A DNA stretch of 64,000 bases from an uncultured Clostridia bacterium (lineage in GTDB: Bacteria > Bacillota > Clostridia > UBA1381): positions 39,835 through 103,834 of the forward strand of contig CAKSUM010000010.1 in assembly GCA_934501535.1 (NCBI GenBank), written 5' to 3'. Positions 8,393 to 17,130 of this stretch are shown here, piece after piece (the stretch's first letter is position 1; each line of letters starts with the position of its first letter). Both the position numbers and the translations under genes were made by a program. A model generated the notes under the pieces. It saw only the letters and a program-made list of their open reading frames with translations. It had not been told where the DNA came from and did no database searches.

Positions 8393-9043
8393 TTATTTGC
8401 TTGATTTCGGCGTTGTTTTCTTTTCGGGTTTAACCTCTTTTTCAACTACCTTTGAAATCGTTTCTTTTGCTTTTTCGGGTTTGGTTTCTTTAATCACTTT
8501 TGCTGCCTCCGTCTTTTTGCTGACAGCTTTTTCCGGCTTAACTGCTGCCGGCTTAGTTTCTTCGGCGGTTTTTACGGACTTTACTTCGCTTTTTTTAGCC
8601 TTTTTATCAGCTTTCTTTGCAGCTGATGTTTTTGCGGCTGTTTTCTTTGCCGCAGGCTTTTTTTCGGCTTTTTTCTTTGTATCCGATTTTTTTGCTGCAG
8701 TTTTTTTCGCGGTCTTTTTCGGTGTGATAGATTTAGCAAATGCAATAAATGCGTCAACATTTCCGCCTGCATATACGGTGCCGCCTGCAAGCGCGGTTTC
8801 AATGTCCAGCTTTCCCTGCACCAGACTTAATATGCTCTTATAGTCTGCCGCAACGTCAACGTCATTGTCATAATAGTCATACGGTTCCGCAAAATACTGC
8901 TTGTCTGCCTGCTCGATATAAAATGTACCGCCGCAGTCATCGTCGGTCATTCTTACCTGAATTGCCAGGTGTCCGTCCGCCGGTTTAACGTCTGCCTTTT
9001 CCAAAGCTGTCTTGATTTTTTTGAATGCTTCTTCAAAATACAT
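8393..9043 (-). CDS. SCP2-like domain protein with a lysine/alanine-rich histone-H1-like tail
   Basis: Residues 1 to about 108 match the sterol-carrier-protein-2 fold as found in small Firmicute proteins: GHLAIQVRM, a GTFYIEQ strand, AEPYDYYDNDVDV, and a final GGTVYAGGNVDAF segment. Such domains bind lipids in a hydrophobic tunnel. The remaining half is almost only Lys, Ala, Pro, Thr and Glu, with repeated KKTAAKK and PAAKKTAAK units, like bacterial histone-H1-like tails that bind DNA or RNA. It has no signal peptide. The second ATG is preferred: it is 9 bp from AAAGG, while the first (9049) is only 3 bp away. A strong promoter and a terminator make this a single-gene unit. The join of the two parts is seen; DNA binding is inferred. 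Confidence 0.8.
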   Translation of the reverse strand: MYFEEAFKKIKTALEKADVKPADGHLAIQVRMTDDDCGGTFYIEQADKQYFAEPYDYYDNDVDVAADYKSILSLVQGKLDIETALAGGTVYAGGNVDAFIAFAKSITPKKTAKKTAAKKSDTKKKAEKKPAAKKTAAKTSAAKKADKKAKKSEVKSVKTAEETKPAAVKPEKAVSKKTEAAKVIKETKPEKAKETISKVVEKEVKPEKKTTPKSSK

Positions 9044-9114
9044 TGTCATTCACCTTTCTAACATATATTATTACATTTATAAGTATAAACACCTATAAAA
9101 TGTTTTATGCATTT

Positions 9115-9143
9115 ATTATAACATACTTTTTTTATTTTTGCAA
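9115..9143 (-). promoter_or_regulatory. Predicted promoter of the SCP2-H1 gene
   Basis: On the minus strand, TTGCAA (9143-9138), 17 bp, TATAAT (9120-9115). The 5' leader would be about 65 nucleotides. Confidence 0.7.
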
Positions 9144-9353
9144 ATAATACAGTGTAAATTGTTAAATATGAATAAAAAAAATCATATTGTACAGCAGTAA
9201 ATGGAAAAACATGCCAAAATAAAATCGGTGCAGAACATATTTTCTGCCCGTTTTTGGGCATATGTAAGAGCTGTGCCGTTCGGAAAAAAGATAATCCGCA
9301 CGGCGTTTTCATTATATTTTATGCCGCGGTACGGCGGCGGAATGGAGATTAAT

Positions 9354-10025
9354 ATGCAGGAAGAAAATACAAACAACGGCAACAACGAACGGGATAATGC
9401 AGACATAATTACCACGAAAAATTCACGCGGCTGCATAAAATGTCTGAATATTATAGGAACGATAGAGGGGCATACGATAGCCTCGCCGCAATGCAAGACA
9501 ACGAAGTATGAGCATGTGCTTCCGCAGCTGGTGGAGCTGGAGGAGGACGATGACGCGGACGGTCTGCTGATTCTTTTGAATACGGTCGGCGGAGATGTCG
9601 AAGCCGGGCTTGCGATAGCGGAGATGATTTCGGGACTGTCCAAACCGAAGGTGTCGCTTGTGCTCGGCGGCGGACATTCGATAGGCGTGCCGCTGTCGGT
9701 TTCCGCCGACGTATCGTATATCGCACATTCCGCGACCATGACAATTCACCCGATGCGCACAAGCGGAGTGGTAATCGGCGTTTCGCAGACCTTTGAATAT
9801 ATGAAAAGAATGCAGGACAGAATTATAGATTTTATTGTGCGCCATTCAAATATAGAGTACGATACCTACAAAAAAATGATGCTGACAACCGATGAAATAG
9901 CAAATGATGTGGGGAGTGTGTTGTTCGGCGCAAAGGCGGTCGAATGCGGGCTTATCGACAGGGTCGGAACGCTGAGGGACGCGCTGGACTGTCTTTACGG
10001 ACTGATTGAGAAAAACAAACGTTAG
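9354..10025 (+). CDS. tepA: TepA-like ClpP-family serine protease
   Basis: A 223-residue member of the ClpP/crotonase-like fold closest to TepA (translocation-enhancing protein) of Firmicutes. Visible features are NTVGGDVEAGLAIAEMI, the GGGHSIGVPLS segment carrying the candidate nucleophile serine, and TMTIHPMRTSG carrying the candidate histidine. It is cytoplasmic; TepA has been linked to protein export and to degradation of small proteins. I place the start at the ATG 6 bp after a GGAG site. The frame stays open another 51 codons upstream, but that segment is GC-rich leader without a ribosome binding site and lacks family similarity. Confidence 0.85.
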   Translation: MQEENTNNGNNERDNADIITTKNSRGCIKCLNIIGTIEGHTIASPQCKTTKYEHVLPQLVELEEDDDADGLLILLNTVGGDVEAGLAIAEMISGLSKPKVSLVLGGGHSIGVPLSVSADVSYIAHSATMTIHPMRTSGVVIGVSQTFEYMKRMQDRIIDFIVRHSNIEYDTYKKMMLTTDEIANDVGSVLFGAKAVECGLIDRVGTLRDALDCLYGLIEKNKR

Positions 10026-10053
10026 CGCTGTGCGTTTTTGCCGTTTTCTTTAT

Positions 10054-10122
10054 AAAAGTGTGAGGCAAAATAAAATTATTACAAAAAGTGTGAGGCAAAA
10101 TAAAATCACTCTGCCTCACACT
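10054..10122. repeat. Tandem 23-bp direct repeat plus inverted copy
   Basis: Two copies of a 23-bp unit (AAAAGTGTGAGGCA followed by AATAAAAT) start at 10054 and 10084, 30 bp apart. An inverted 11-bp copy, TGCCTCACACT, follows at 10112-10122. Either direct copy can pair with the inverted copy, so two mutually exclusive hairpins are possible. Confidence 0.85.
10083..10122 (-). terminator. Terminator after the tyrosine recombinase gene
   Basis: Read on the minus strand, the AGTGTGAGGCA / TGCCTCACACT stem of 11 bp has a 14-base loop and is followed by TTTTTG. A second 3' arm with its own TTTT lies 30 bp further on, giving a back-up terminator. Confidence 0.75.
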
Positions 10123-10205
10123 CTGGGACGGCGGCGCAGTGCCGGGGTACGGTGTTTCGTTAAATCGGATTTGTACGCTGCCGTTTCTTTCCGGAGCGTG
10201 CGGGA

Positions 10206-11276
10206 TTAGGTGTAATCATCATTGCCGGGAACCTTGCCCGTGCGCAGAACGTCCAGATTTTGCATAACCTCACGGCGCTTCCGGCTGCTGTACTGAGCAT
10301 AGTATCGGTGCGTTACCTCAATATTTTTATGCCCCATAAGCTCCGCCACCATTTTTATATCCACTCCGTCCTCCAGAAGACGGCATGCAAAGGTGCGGCG
10401 CAGTGCGTGCGGACGGGTTTTGTCCGGGTGCGTTATCCCGGCGGTGAAACAGTAATTTTTCAGTGTTTTTTCTACCGACGCAACGGTGAGCTGTTTTCCG
10501 CCGCGTCCTAAAAAAAGCGGGCCTGCGTCACGGACGTTGTCCTCATCTTCGTGAATGTATTCGTAAATGGCGTTGTTGACCTGTACCGGCATGAAAATTT
10601 CCTGCTGGTCACCGCCCTTGCGCGTTACGATAAAGGACTGGGTTTCAAAATCTATATCCGTGATTTTCAGGTTGACAAGCTCGCTTACGCGTATGCCGGT
10701 CCCGAGATATGTGGTGAAAATCGCGATGTCGCGCAGTTTTTTGTTTTTGTATTCGGTGAGAAGCCTGCCCTCATAATACTTTTCGCCGTTGTATATGACG
10801 TCGATAAGCCGTACTGTTTCCTGCGAAGTGAGCGGCTTTTTTATTTTTTGATGAAGTTTTGCAAAATCGACCTTGTCGGTCACGTTCTGCGAAATCTGCT
10901 CCGTTTTGTAAAGATATATAAATAAACCGCGCACAGCCGACAGTTTTCTGTTTATGCCGTAGGGAGAATTGCGGCATATACGCTTTACCGTGTTTCCGGC
11001 AGGAGATACGTACTCGGTTTCGTATTCACGCAGATACGCTTTGAAGCGTATAAGGTCGCTCGGCGTGATTTTTTCGATATGTTCGAGCGTGAAATCCTCA
11101 TTTTTCTTAACATCTTTGTATTTGTACTGCCGCAGATAATTAAAAAAAACGCGCACATCGAGGCTGTAACCGAGCTGCGTATTAATGCTTTCTCCGCTGT
11201 AGTATTCTTCAATATATGTAAAAACGAAATCGGGAAGTTCGCTTAAATAATTTGCAAGATAATGCTGCTTTATCAT
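10206..11276 (-). CDS. Tyrosine recombinase (XerC/XerD-like integrase)
   Basis: A 356-residue site-specific recombinase. The N-terminal core-binding (SAM-like) domain spans about 12-130 and the catalytic domain about 145-335. The catalytic set is visible: R196 (GTGIRVSELV), K220, H290 and R293 (PHALRRTF), H316 (LMGHKNIEVT) and the nucleophile tyrosine 325 or 326 (HRYYAQY). It may be the chromosome-dimer resolvase or an orphan integrase; no dif-like site, excisionase or phage gene is visible nearby. The catalytic domain is complete, so it is probably active. The start follows AAGGAGG closely. It has its own promoter and terminator. Confidence 0.9.
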   Translation of the reverse strand: MIKQHYLANYLSELPDFVFTYIEEYYSGESINTQLGYSLDVRVFFNYLRQYKYKDVKKNEDFTLEHIEKITPSDLIRFKAYLREYETEYVSPAGNTVKRICRNSPYGINRKLSAVRGLFIYLYKTEQISQNVTDKVDFAKLHQKIKKPLTSQETVRLIDVIYNGEKYYEGRLLTEYKNKKLRDIAIFTTYLGTGIRVSELVNLKITDIDFETQSFIVTRKGGDQQEIFMPVQVNNAIYEYIHEDEDNVRDAGPLFLGRGGKQLTVASVEKTLKNYCFTAGITHPDKTRPHALRRTFACRLLEDGVDIKMVAELMGHKNIEVTHRYYAQYSSRKRREVMQNLDVLRTGKVPGNDDYT

Positions 11277-11300
11277 AAAAATTCCTCCTTATATACCTTT

Positions 11301-11329
11301 AGTATATATTTTTTTTTGGTATTTTTCAA
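11301..11329 (-). promoter_or_regulatory. Predicted promoter of the recombinase gene
   Basis: On the minus strand TTGAAA (11329-11324), 17 bp containing a run of nine A residues, TATACT (11306-11301). The ATG lies 25 bp downstream of the -10 box. Confidence 0.7.
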
Positions 11330-11438
11330 TAAATTTTTGTAAAATGTAATATTATTTTTATATTAACTATAGACTATTTGGTAATAATATAGTAAAATGT
11401 ATATGTAAAATTATACAATCGTGAAAGGACTGAAAATA

Positions 11439-11795
11439 ATGGCAATATTAATAAACAGCGAATTTGGCGATATATCGGTAAACAACAGCGTAATTGCTTC
11501 AATTGCCGGAGCCGTTGCTACAAAGAGCTACGGAGTTGTGGGCATGGCGTCGAAAAACAAGAAAGACGGCGTTATCAGACTTTTAAAGCTTGAAAATATG
11601 TCGCGCGGAATTAAAGTTGATGTTGAGGACAACGGCATTGTTATAGATTTGCATATCATTGTTGAATACGGCGTAAATATCAATGCAATCTGCGACAGTA
11701 TCGTGCATAATGTTCGCTATCAGCTTGAACACAATACCGGTCTTAAGGTTAATAAAGTAAATGTGTTGGTTGAATCTGTGAGAGTTAAGGAGTAA
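11439..11795 (+). CDS. Asp23/Gls24 family protein
   Basis: A 118-residue protein of the Asp23/Gls24 envelope-stress family (B. subtilis YloU type), with the typical core IASIAGAVATKSYGVVGMA and VDLHIIVEYG-like segment. Family members are small cytoplasmic or membrane-associated proteins; Staphylococcus Asp23 is tied to cell-envelope stress. The start is the ATG 9 bp after AAAGGA; an upstream in-frame GTG is part of the ribosome binding region. It is followed after 6 bp by fakA, the same order as in many Firmicutes. Confidence 0.88.
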   Translation: MAILINSEFGDISVNNSVIASIAGAVATKSYGVVGMASKNKKDGVIRLLKLENMSRGIKVDVEDNGIVIDLHIIVEYGVNINAICDSIVHNVRYQLEHNTGLKVNKVNVLVESVRVKE

Positions 11796-11801
11796 TCAAA
11801 A

Positions 11802-13430
11802 ATGATAGATGGAAAATTGCTTGCACAGATGTTTATTTCCGGTGCAAATAATTTGTATAATAAAAGACAGACTGTAAATGAACTGAACGTTTTCCCGGTA
11901 CCGGACGGCGACACGGGAACGAATATGTCAATGACGGTTCAGAACATGGCAAAATCGCTTCAGGAGGTACAGACCGAGTCGGTCACAAAAACGGCGGATT
12001 TAATGTCATTTGCGACTCTGCGCGGCGCGCGCGGAAACTCGGGTGTTATTCTGTCGCAGTTTTTCCGCGGCATTTCAAAAAGCCTCAAAGGCAAGTCATC
12101 ATGCAGCGCGGCGGATTTTGCAAAGGCGCTGAAGCTCGGTTCGGACACGGCATACAACGCTGTCATGAACCCGACCGAGGGAACTATTCTGACCGTGGCA
12201 AGAGCCGCGGCTGAGGGTGCTCTTGCCGGCGGCAGCGATATAAAAGACGTAATCCGCGCGGCGGTGACAAAAGGAAACGAAACCCTTGAAAAAACTCCGG
12301 ATATGCTCCCGGCTTTGAAAAAAGCGGGCGTTGTTGACGCCGGCGGACAGGGCTGGATTTTCGTTCTTGAGGGTGTTTTGGAATATCTTGAAACCGGAAA
12401 GATTACGGAGGCGGACATCAGCGACATCAAACCGCAGAATGCCGCGGCACAGCAGCATGTTGATGCGGAAGAAATTAAATATATGTACTGTACCGAGTTT
12501 ATCGTGGAGAAAAAGGAAAGCGGAGCCGATGTTGTTTCGTTCCGGAAATCCATCGAGAAACGCGGCGATTGTATGCTGGTTATCGATGATGATGAAATCG
12601 TGAAGGTTCATATCCATACCAACAATCCGGGATATATTCTGGAATGTGCAATAAAAATGGGTGTGCTTATTAACATAAAGATAGATAATATGAAGCATCA
12701 GCATCAGTCGCTTATCGTGGAGCAGCCGGCAGAAAAAACGGAGCAAAAGCCGGAGGAACCAAAAAAGGAACATAAAGCGTACGGTTTTGTGGCTGTATGC
12801 GCAGGCGACGGCATTTCTGACGTATTCAAGGATTTGGGAATTGATTATGTTATAGAGGGCGGTCAGACCATGAACCCGAGTACCGATGACTTTTTGAATG
12901 CCGTAAATGAAATTGACGCGGACAGGATTTTTGTGTTCCCGAACAATAAAAATATTATTCTTGCCGCAAACCAGGCGAGCGAGCTGTCGGATAAAAATGT
13001 CACGGTTATTCCTACGCGCGCCGTTCCGGAATGTGTTGCGGCGATGCTGAAGTTCTCCGAAAATAAAGACGCACAGTCTAACGAAGCTGCCATGAATAAG
13101 GCCGTTTCAAAGGTTAAGACGGGGCAGATAACCTATGCCGTGCGCGATACGCAGATTGACGGCAAGGATATAAAAACGGGGGATATTCTCGGGCTGTCCG
13201 GCAGCAAAATCGTCACTGTCGGCGAAACTCCGGACGCGGTTCTGTCCGAGTTGGCGGAAAAAATCACCGATGATGACACCGAATTTATCACCTTGTATTA
13301 CGGCGAGGATATAACCGCACAAGAGGCGCAGCATGCCGCTGAAATGCTTGAAAATCAGTGTGATGAAATTGAAGTTACGGTTAAATACGGCGGTCAGCCG
13401 CTGTATTATTACATTATCTCGGCAGAGTGA
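11802..13430 (+). CDS. fakA: Fatty acid kinase subunit FakA (DAK2/DegV-like, YloV)
   Basis: A 542-residue protein with the N-terminal DhaL/DAK2 kinase domain (about 1-200), marked by FPVPDGDTGTNMSMTV (metal-binding aspartates), RGARGNSGVILSQ and DAGGQGW. The middle and C-terminal parts (about 210-542) match the FakA accessory regions. With a FakB fatty-acid-binding partner it phosphorylates exogenous fatty acids for phospholipid synthesis; no FakB is present in the window. The gene sits between asp23 and recG, a conserved Firmicute order, and its stop overlaps the recG start. Confidence 0.93.
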   Translation: MIDGKLLAQMFISGANNLYNKRQTVNELNVFPVPDGDTGTNMSMTVQNMAKSLQEVQTESVTKTADLMSFATLRGARGNSGVILSQFFRGISKSLKGKSSCSAADFAKALKLGSDTAYNAVMNPTEGTILTVARAAAEGALAGGSDIKDVIRAAVTKGNETLEKTPDMLPALKKAGVVDAGGQGWIFVLEGVLEYLETGKITEADISDIKPQNAAAQQHVDAEEIKYMYCTEFIVEKKESGADVVSFRKSIEKRGDCMLVIDDDEIVKVHIHTNNPGYILECAIKMGVLINIKIDNMKHQHQSLIVEQPAEKTEQKPEEPKKEHKAYGFVAVCAGDGISDVFKDLGIDYVIEGGQTMNPSTDDFLNAVNEIDADRIFVFPNNKNIILAANQASELSDKNVTVIPTRAVPECVAAMLKFSENKDAQSNEAAMNKAVSKVKTGQITYAVRDTQIDGKDIKTGDILGLSGSKIVTVGETPDAVLSELAEKITDDDTEFITLYYGEDITAQEAQHAAEMLENQCDEIEVTVKYGGQPLYYYIISAE

Positions 13431-15454
13431 TGGGAAGCATAAAAAATCTTCGCGGCGTCGGTGATGCGCGTGCGCGGCTGTTTGCCGCAAAAGGAGTAAA
13501 TACCGTTGAGGATCTGCTGTATTATTTTCCGCGCGGACATGAGGACAGAACTCATTTTCTGCAAATATCCGAGTGCAATCCCGGCGAGGCGGCATGCGTT
13601 GAAGTAAAGGTGTATTCACCGGTAAAGGAAACGCGCATAAAAAAGAATTTTACCATTTATTCCATGGTGGTTTTCGATGATTCGGGAGCAATGACGGTAA
13701 AATGGTTTAATAATAAGTATGTAAAAGGCGTGTTCCGAACCGGTGAAGATGTTCTGCTTTACGGCACGGTTTCCGATAACCGCGGAAAAAAAGAAATGCA
13801 GAACCCGATTTATGAAAAAAAGGGAAAGCAGCGGTTTATAGGGAAAATCGTGCCCGTATATCCGCTTACCGGGGGACTGACGCAGAATATAATCCGCTCC
13901 GCGATGGAAGAAGCGCTGGCGGAGTGCGGAAATCTGAGCGAATATATTCCGACCGAAATCAGGAAAAAATACAACATTGCGGAGATAAATTACGCAATGA
14001 AAAATATTCATTTTCCGGCTGATATTGACAGTTACGAGCAATCAAGGAAACGGTTTGCATTTGAGGAACTGTTCCTCTTGCAGCTGGCATTGCTTGAAAA
14101 AAAGTCGGACAGGCTTCAAAATCATTGCGAGCCGTTCGGAAATGTGCGGTGCTGTGATGATTTTATCGGTTCGCTGCCGTTTGAGCTGACCGGAGCGCAG
14201 AAACGCGCAATAGGTGAAATACGTAAAGACCTTGAAAGCGATGTGCCGATGAGCCGTCTTTTGCAGGGAGATGTCGGTTCGGGAAAAACCGTTGTGGCTG
14301 CAGCTGCGATGTACGCGGCGTATTCAAGCGGATTTCAGTCCGCGATAATGGCACCGACAGAAATTCTTGCCGCACAGCACTATGACACGTTTTTGAGCTT
14401 TTTCTCGGGTACGGATATTAAAATTGCACTTCTGACAAAGAGCACAAAAAATAAACGCGGAATGTATGAACTTATCGAAAACGGCGGATATGACATAATT
14501 ATAGGTACGAACGCAATTATCAGTGAAGGCGTCAAATATAAAAAACTCGGGCTTGTTATAACCGATGAACAGCATCGGTTCGGCGTATCGCAAAGGGCGG
14601 AGCTGTCCGGAAAGGGAGAAAATCCTAACGCGCTCATCATGACGGCAACGCCCATTCCGCGAACATTGTCGCTAATATTGTACGGCGACTTGGATATTTC
14701 GGTGATTGACGAGCTGCCGCCGGGCAGAAAACCTGTCAAAACCTACGCAGTCGGCGAGGACATGCGCAAACGCGTGTATGCGTTTCTGGAAAAGCAGCTG
14801 CAAAACGGTTCTCAGGCATATATCGTCTGTCCGCTGATTGAAGAAAGCGAGAAAACCGATCTTGCAAATGCCGAGGACGTATTCAGAACTGTTGACAGGC
14901 TTTTACCCAAATACAATGCCGGACTCATGCACGGCAAGATGAAATCTGCCGAAAAGGACGAGATTATGCGCGCATTTGTGCAGAATGAAATTCAGATTTT
15001 GGTTTCGACAACGGTTATTGAAGTAGGCGTGAATGTGCCGAACAGTAACATTATGATAATTGAAAATGCAGAACGGTTCGGACTTGCAACGCTGCATCAG
15101 CTGCGCGGAAGAGTGGGAAGGGGAAATAATCAGGCATACTGTATTCTGCTTGCTCACGGCAGCAGCGACATTACGCGCAAGCGTATGGAAACGCTGTGTA
15201 AATCCAATGACGGGTTTTATATCTCGGAACAGGATTTAAAACTGCGCGGACCGGGCGACTATTTCGGGACAAGACAGCACGGTCTGCCGGAAATGAGGAT
15301 TGCAAATCTGTTCACGGACGCAGATATTCTTGCGTCGGCTCAAAATGCCGCAAAGGATATTTTGAGCGGAAACGTTGTTCCGTCTGAAACGGAAAATGAA
15401 ATTCTTATGCGAAAAATGTCGGAATTTTTACACAGCGGAGTTATTTTAAACTGA
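13430..15454 (+). CDS. recG: ATP-dependent DNA helicase RecG
   Basis: A 674-residue RecG: wedge/OB domain (about 1-220), helicase motif I GDVGSGKTVVAA, motif II DEQH in ITDEQHRFG, motif III TATPIPRT, and motif VI QLRGRVGRGNNQAYC. It reverses stalled replication forks and branch-migrates Holliday junctions. The start overlaps the fakA stop (TGATG); a GTG one codon earlier is possible. Full family length. The following rsmD has its own promoter. Confidence 0.96.
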   Translation: MGSIKNLRGVGDARARLFAAKGVNTVEDLLYYFPRGHEDRTHFLQISECNPGEAACVEVKVYSPVKETRIKKNFTIYSMVVFDDSGAMTVKWFNNKYVKGVFRTGEDVLLYGTVSDNRGKKEMQNPIYEKKGKQRFIGKIVPVYPLTGGLTQNIIRSAMEEALAECGNLSEYIPTEIRKKYNIAEINYAMKNIHFPADIDSYEQSRKRFAFEELFLLQLALLEKKSDRLQNHCEPFGNVRCCDDFIGSLPFELTGAQKRAIGEIRKDLESDVPMSRLLQGDVGSGKTVVAAAAMYAAYSSGFQSAIMAPTEILAAQHYDTFLSFFSGTDIKIALLTKSTKNKRGMYELIENGGYDIIIGTNAIISEGVKYKKLGLVITDEQHRFGVSQRAELSGKGENPNALIMTATPIPRTLSLILYGDLDISVIDELPPGRKPVKTYAVGEDMRKRVYAFLEKQLQNGSQAYIVCPLIEESEKTDLANAEDVFRTVDRLLPKYNAGLMHGKMKSAEKDEIMRAFVQNEIQILVSTTVIEVGVNVPNSNIMIIENAERFGLATLHQLRGRVGRGNNQAYCILLAHGSSDITRKRMETLCKSNDGFYISEQDLKLRGPGDYFGTRQHGLPEMRIANLFTDADILASAQNAAKDILSGNVVPSETENEILMRKMSEFLHSGVILN

Positions 15455-15512
15455 AAATAACCGCATATTTTAAATTTTTTGGTAAAATATTAAAAAAATT
15501 CTGTAAAATATG

Positions 15513-15541
15513 TTGACGTTTGGCAAATAATAAGTTAAAAT
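15513..15541 (+). promoter_or_regulatory. Predicted promoter of rsmD-coaD
   Basis: TTGACG (15513-15518), 17 bp, TAAAAT (15536-15541), 28 bp before the rsmD ATG. The region between recG and this promoter is strongly A/T-rich. Confidence 0.7.
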
Positions 15542-15569
15542 ATATAAGTGTAAACCGGAGGGGTTATAA

Positions 15570-16106
15570 ATGAGAATAATTGCCGGGAGCAGAAAAGGGC
15601 ATAAACTGCATGAATTTTCCGGACGTGATATAAGACCTACAACCGACCGGGTTAAGGAATCCGTGTTTAATCTTATACAGGAATTTATCCCGGGCAGCAG
15701 AACGCTTGATTTGTTCGGCGGCAGCGGTGCGCTTACCTTTGAGGCGCTCAGCCGCGGAGCAGAGTCGGGAATATGTGTGGATATAAGCGGTGCGGCTGTT
15801 TCCGTAATCAAAAAAAATCAGGAAGAACTGAAATTTGACAATTTTGCCGTCATAAATACCGATGCCGCGCAATTTTTAAAATCGACAGACAAAACGTTTT
15901 CGGTAATATTTCTTGACCCGCCTTACAACAAAGGATTTATAGCGCCTGTTATCAATCAAATTGTTGACGGCGGCAGGCTTGAAAGAGGCGGAATTATTGT
16001 TCTTGAAAGTGACTTTTGTGACGAACACGGTGAATTTTCGGGACTATCCGTCCTGAAACAGAGAAAATACGGAAGAACGTATATTACGGTATACCAAAGA
16101 GGGTGA
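15570..16106 (+). CDS. rsmD: 16S rRNA guanine-N2 methyltransferase RsmD
   Basis: A 178-residue Rossmann methyltransferase that modifies G966 of 16S rRNA during 30S assembly. The SAM loop is seen at LDLFGGSGALTFEALSRGA, and the catalytic motif at IFLDPPYNKG. The N-terminal MRIIAGSRKGHKL segment is typical. GGAGG precedes the ATG. coaD follows after 4 bp, the conserved partner order. Confidence 0.95.
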   Translation: MRIIAGSRKGHKLHEFSGRDIRPTTDRVKESVFNLIQEFIPGSRTLDLFGGSGALTFEALSRGAESGICVDISGAAVSVIKKNQEELKFDNFAVINTDAAQFLKSTDKTFSVIFLDPPYNKGFIAPVINQIVDGGRLERGGIIVLESDFCDEHGEFSGLSVLKQRKYGRTYITVYQRG

Positions 16107-16110
16107 AAAA

Positions 16111-16584
16111 ATGAGAATTGCCGTATATCCGGGCAGCTTTGACCCTATAACAAACGGGCATCTTGATGTCATCAGACGCGCGTCGCGGTTATACGATAAG
16201 CTTATCGTCGGCGTGCTTAACAATATCAATAAAAAGCCGATGTTTACCGCGGAGGAACGCAAGGCGATGATTGACAGTGAAATTAAGGATTTGCCGACTG
16301 TCAGTTGTGATATATTCAGCGGACTTTTAGTTGATTTTGCGAAGCAAAACGGCGCGAGCGTTATTGTTAAAGGACTCAGAACAGTTGCGGATTTTGAATA
16401 TGAATTTCAGATGGCGCTTCTGAATAAGTCGCTTAATCCCGAATATGAAACTATGTTCATGATGACGGATACAAAATATTCATACATAAGCTCCAGCATG
16501 GTTAAAGAGGTCGCAAAATACAACGGTGAGCTTAACGGACTTGTTCCGGAGAATGTTATTGAAAAAATAAAACAGAAAATATAA
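16111..16584 (+). CDS. coaD: Phosphopantetheine adenylyltransferase CoaD
   Basis: A 157-residue nucleotidyltransferase that makes dephospho-CoA from 4'-phosphopantetheine and ATP. The N-terminal IAVYPGSFDPITNGHLDVI carries the T/HxGH nucleotide motif, and YSYISSSMVKEVA is the second signature, near the C-terminus. Length is normal. It is cotranscribed with rsmD; the coiled-coil gene follows 19 bp later. Confidence 0.96.
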   Translation: MRIAVYPGSFDPITNGHLDVIRRASRLYDKLIVGVLNNINKKPMFTAEERKAMIDSEIKDLPTVSCDIFSGLLVDFAKQNGASVIVKGLRTVADFEYEFQMALLNKSLNPEYETMFMMTDTKYSYISSSMVKEVAKYNGELNGLVPENVIEKIKQKI

Positions 16585-16603
16585 AACAGAGGAGTTTTTT
16601 ATT

Positions 16604-17047
16604 ATGGAAATTATGGAAATCATCGACATGATGGAGGAAACTATCGAAAAGGCACCCGCTGTACCTCTAAGCGGTAAAGTTGTGGTTGATAAGGAGGACT
16701 TGCTTGACTATATTCAGGAAATGCGTCTTGTATTTCCCGATGAGGTGAAGGAAGCAAAATGGGTAAAGGAAGAACGCGAAAAAATTCTGAACGAAGCTCA
16801 GTCAAGGTCGGAAACTTTGATTAAAAATGCAGAAGAAAAGGTTGTTCAGATGATTGATGAGCATGAAATCACAAAACAGGCTGTTGACCAGGCAAATCAA
16901 ATGGTAAACGAGGCGCAGACAAAGGCTATGGAAATTAAGGACGATTGCGATAATTACGCAAACGATATTTTAAGCGACCTCGAAAAGCGTCTGGACATGC
17001 TTCATCAGAAGGTACATGATGACAGAACTCATTTTTTGAATAAGTAA
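16604..17047 (+). CDS. Coiled-coil protein of unknown function
   Basis: A 147-residue, highly charged, almost fully helical protein. Residues 60-140 form a probable coiled coil (EAQSRSETLIKNAEEKVVQ, EAQTKAMEIKDDCDN), similar to the peripheral-stalk subunits of ATPases and to DivIVA-like proteins. It has no signal peptide or membrane segment. It follows coaD, a position where many Clostridia carry a similar gene often labelled simply ATPase; nothing in the sequence supports ATP hydrolysis. Role unknown, perhaps structural. The GAGGAG site is 9 bp before the ATG. Confidence 0.75.
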   Translation: MEIMEIIDMMEETIEKAPAVPLSGKVVVDKEDLLDYIQEMRLVFPDEVKEAKWVKEEREKILNEAQSRSETLIKNAEEKVVQMIDEHEITKQAVDQANQMVNEAQTKAMEIKDDCDNYANDILSDLEKRLDMLHQKVHDDRTHFLNK

Positions 17048-17068
17048 TGTCAATGCGCATGTATTTTT

Positions 17069-17097
17069 GGCTATGCTGATACAGTATAGCCTTATTT
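17069..17097 (+). terminator. Weak hairpin terminator after the coiled-coil gene
   Basis: A 9-bp stem (GGCTATGCT against AGTATAGCC, one G-T pair) is followed by TTATTTA, a poor T-run. It may only partly stop transcription before tsaE. Confidence 0.45.
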
Positions 17098-17130
17098 ACT
17101 TATGTCCGAAAACTACGGGAGTTTGCTATT

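Noticed and set aside
9201..9353. N-terminal extension of TepA
   Set aside because: No ribosome binding site at the upstream ATG and no family similarity; the GGAG-ATG at 9354 fits better. The extensions before fmt (31763) and rsmB (33506) were rejected on the same grounds.
11277..11438. dif-like recombination site next to the tyrosine recombinase
   Set aside because: The A/T-rich gap has short palindromes, but no 28-bp site with two recognisable 11-bp arms could be made out.
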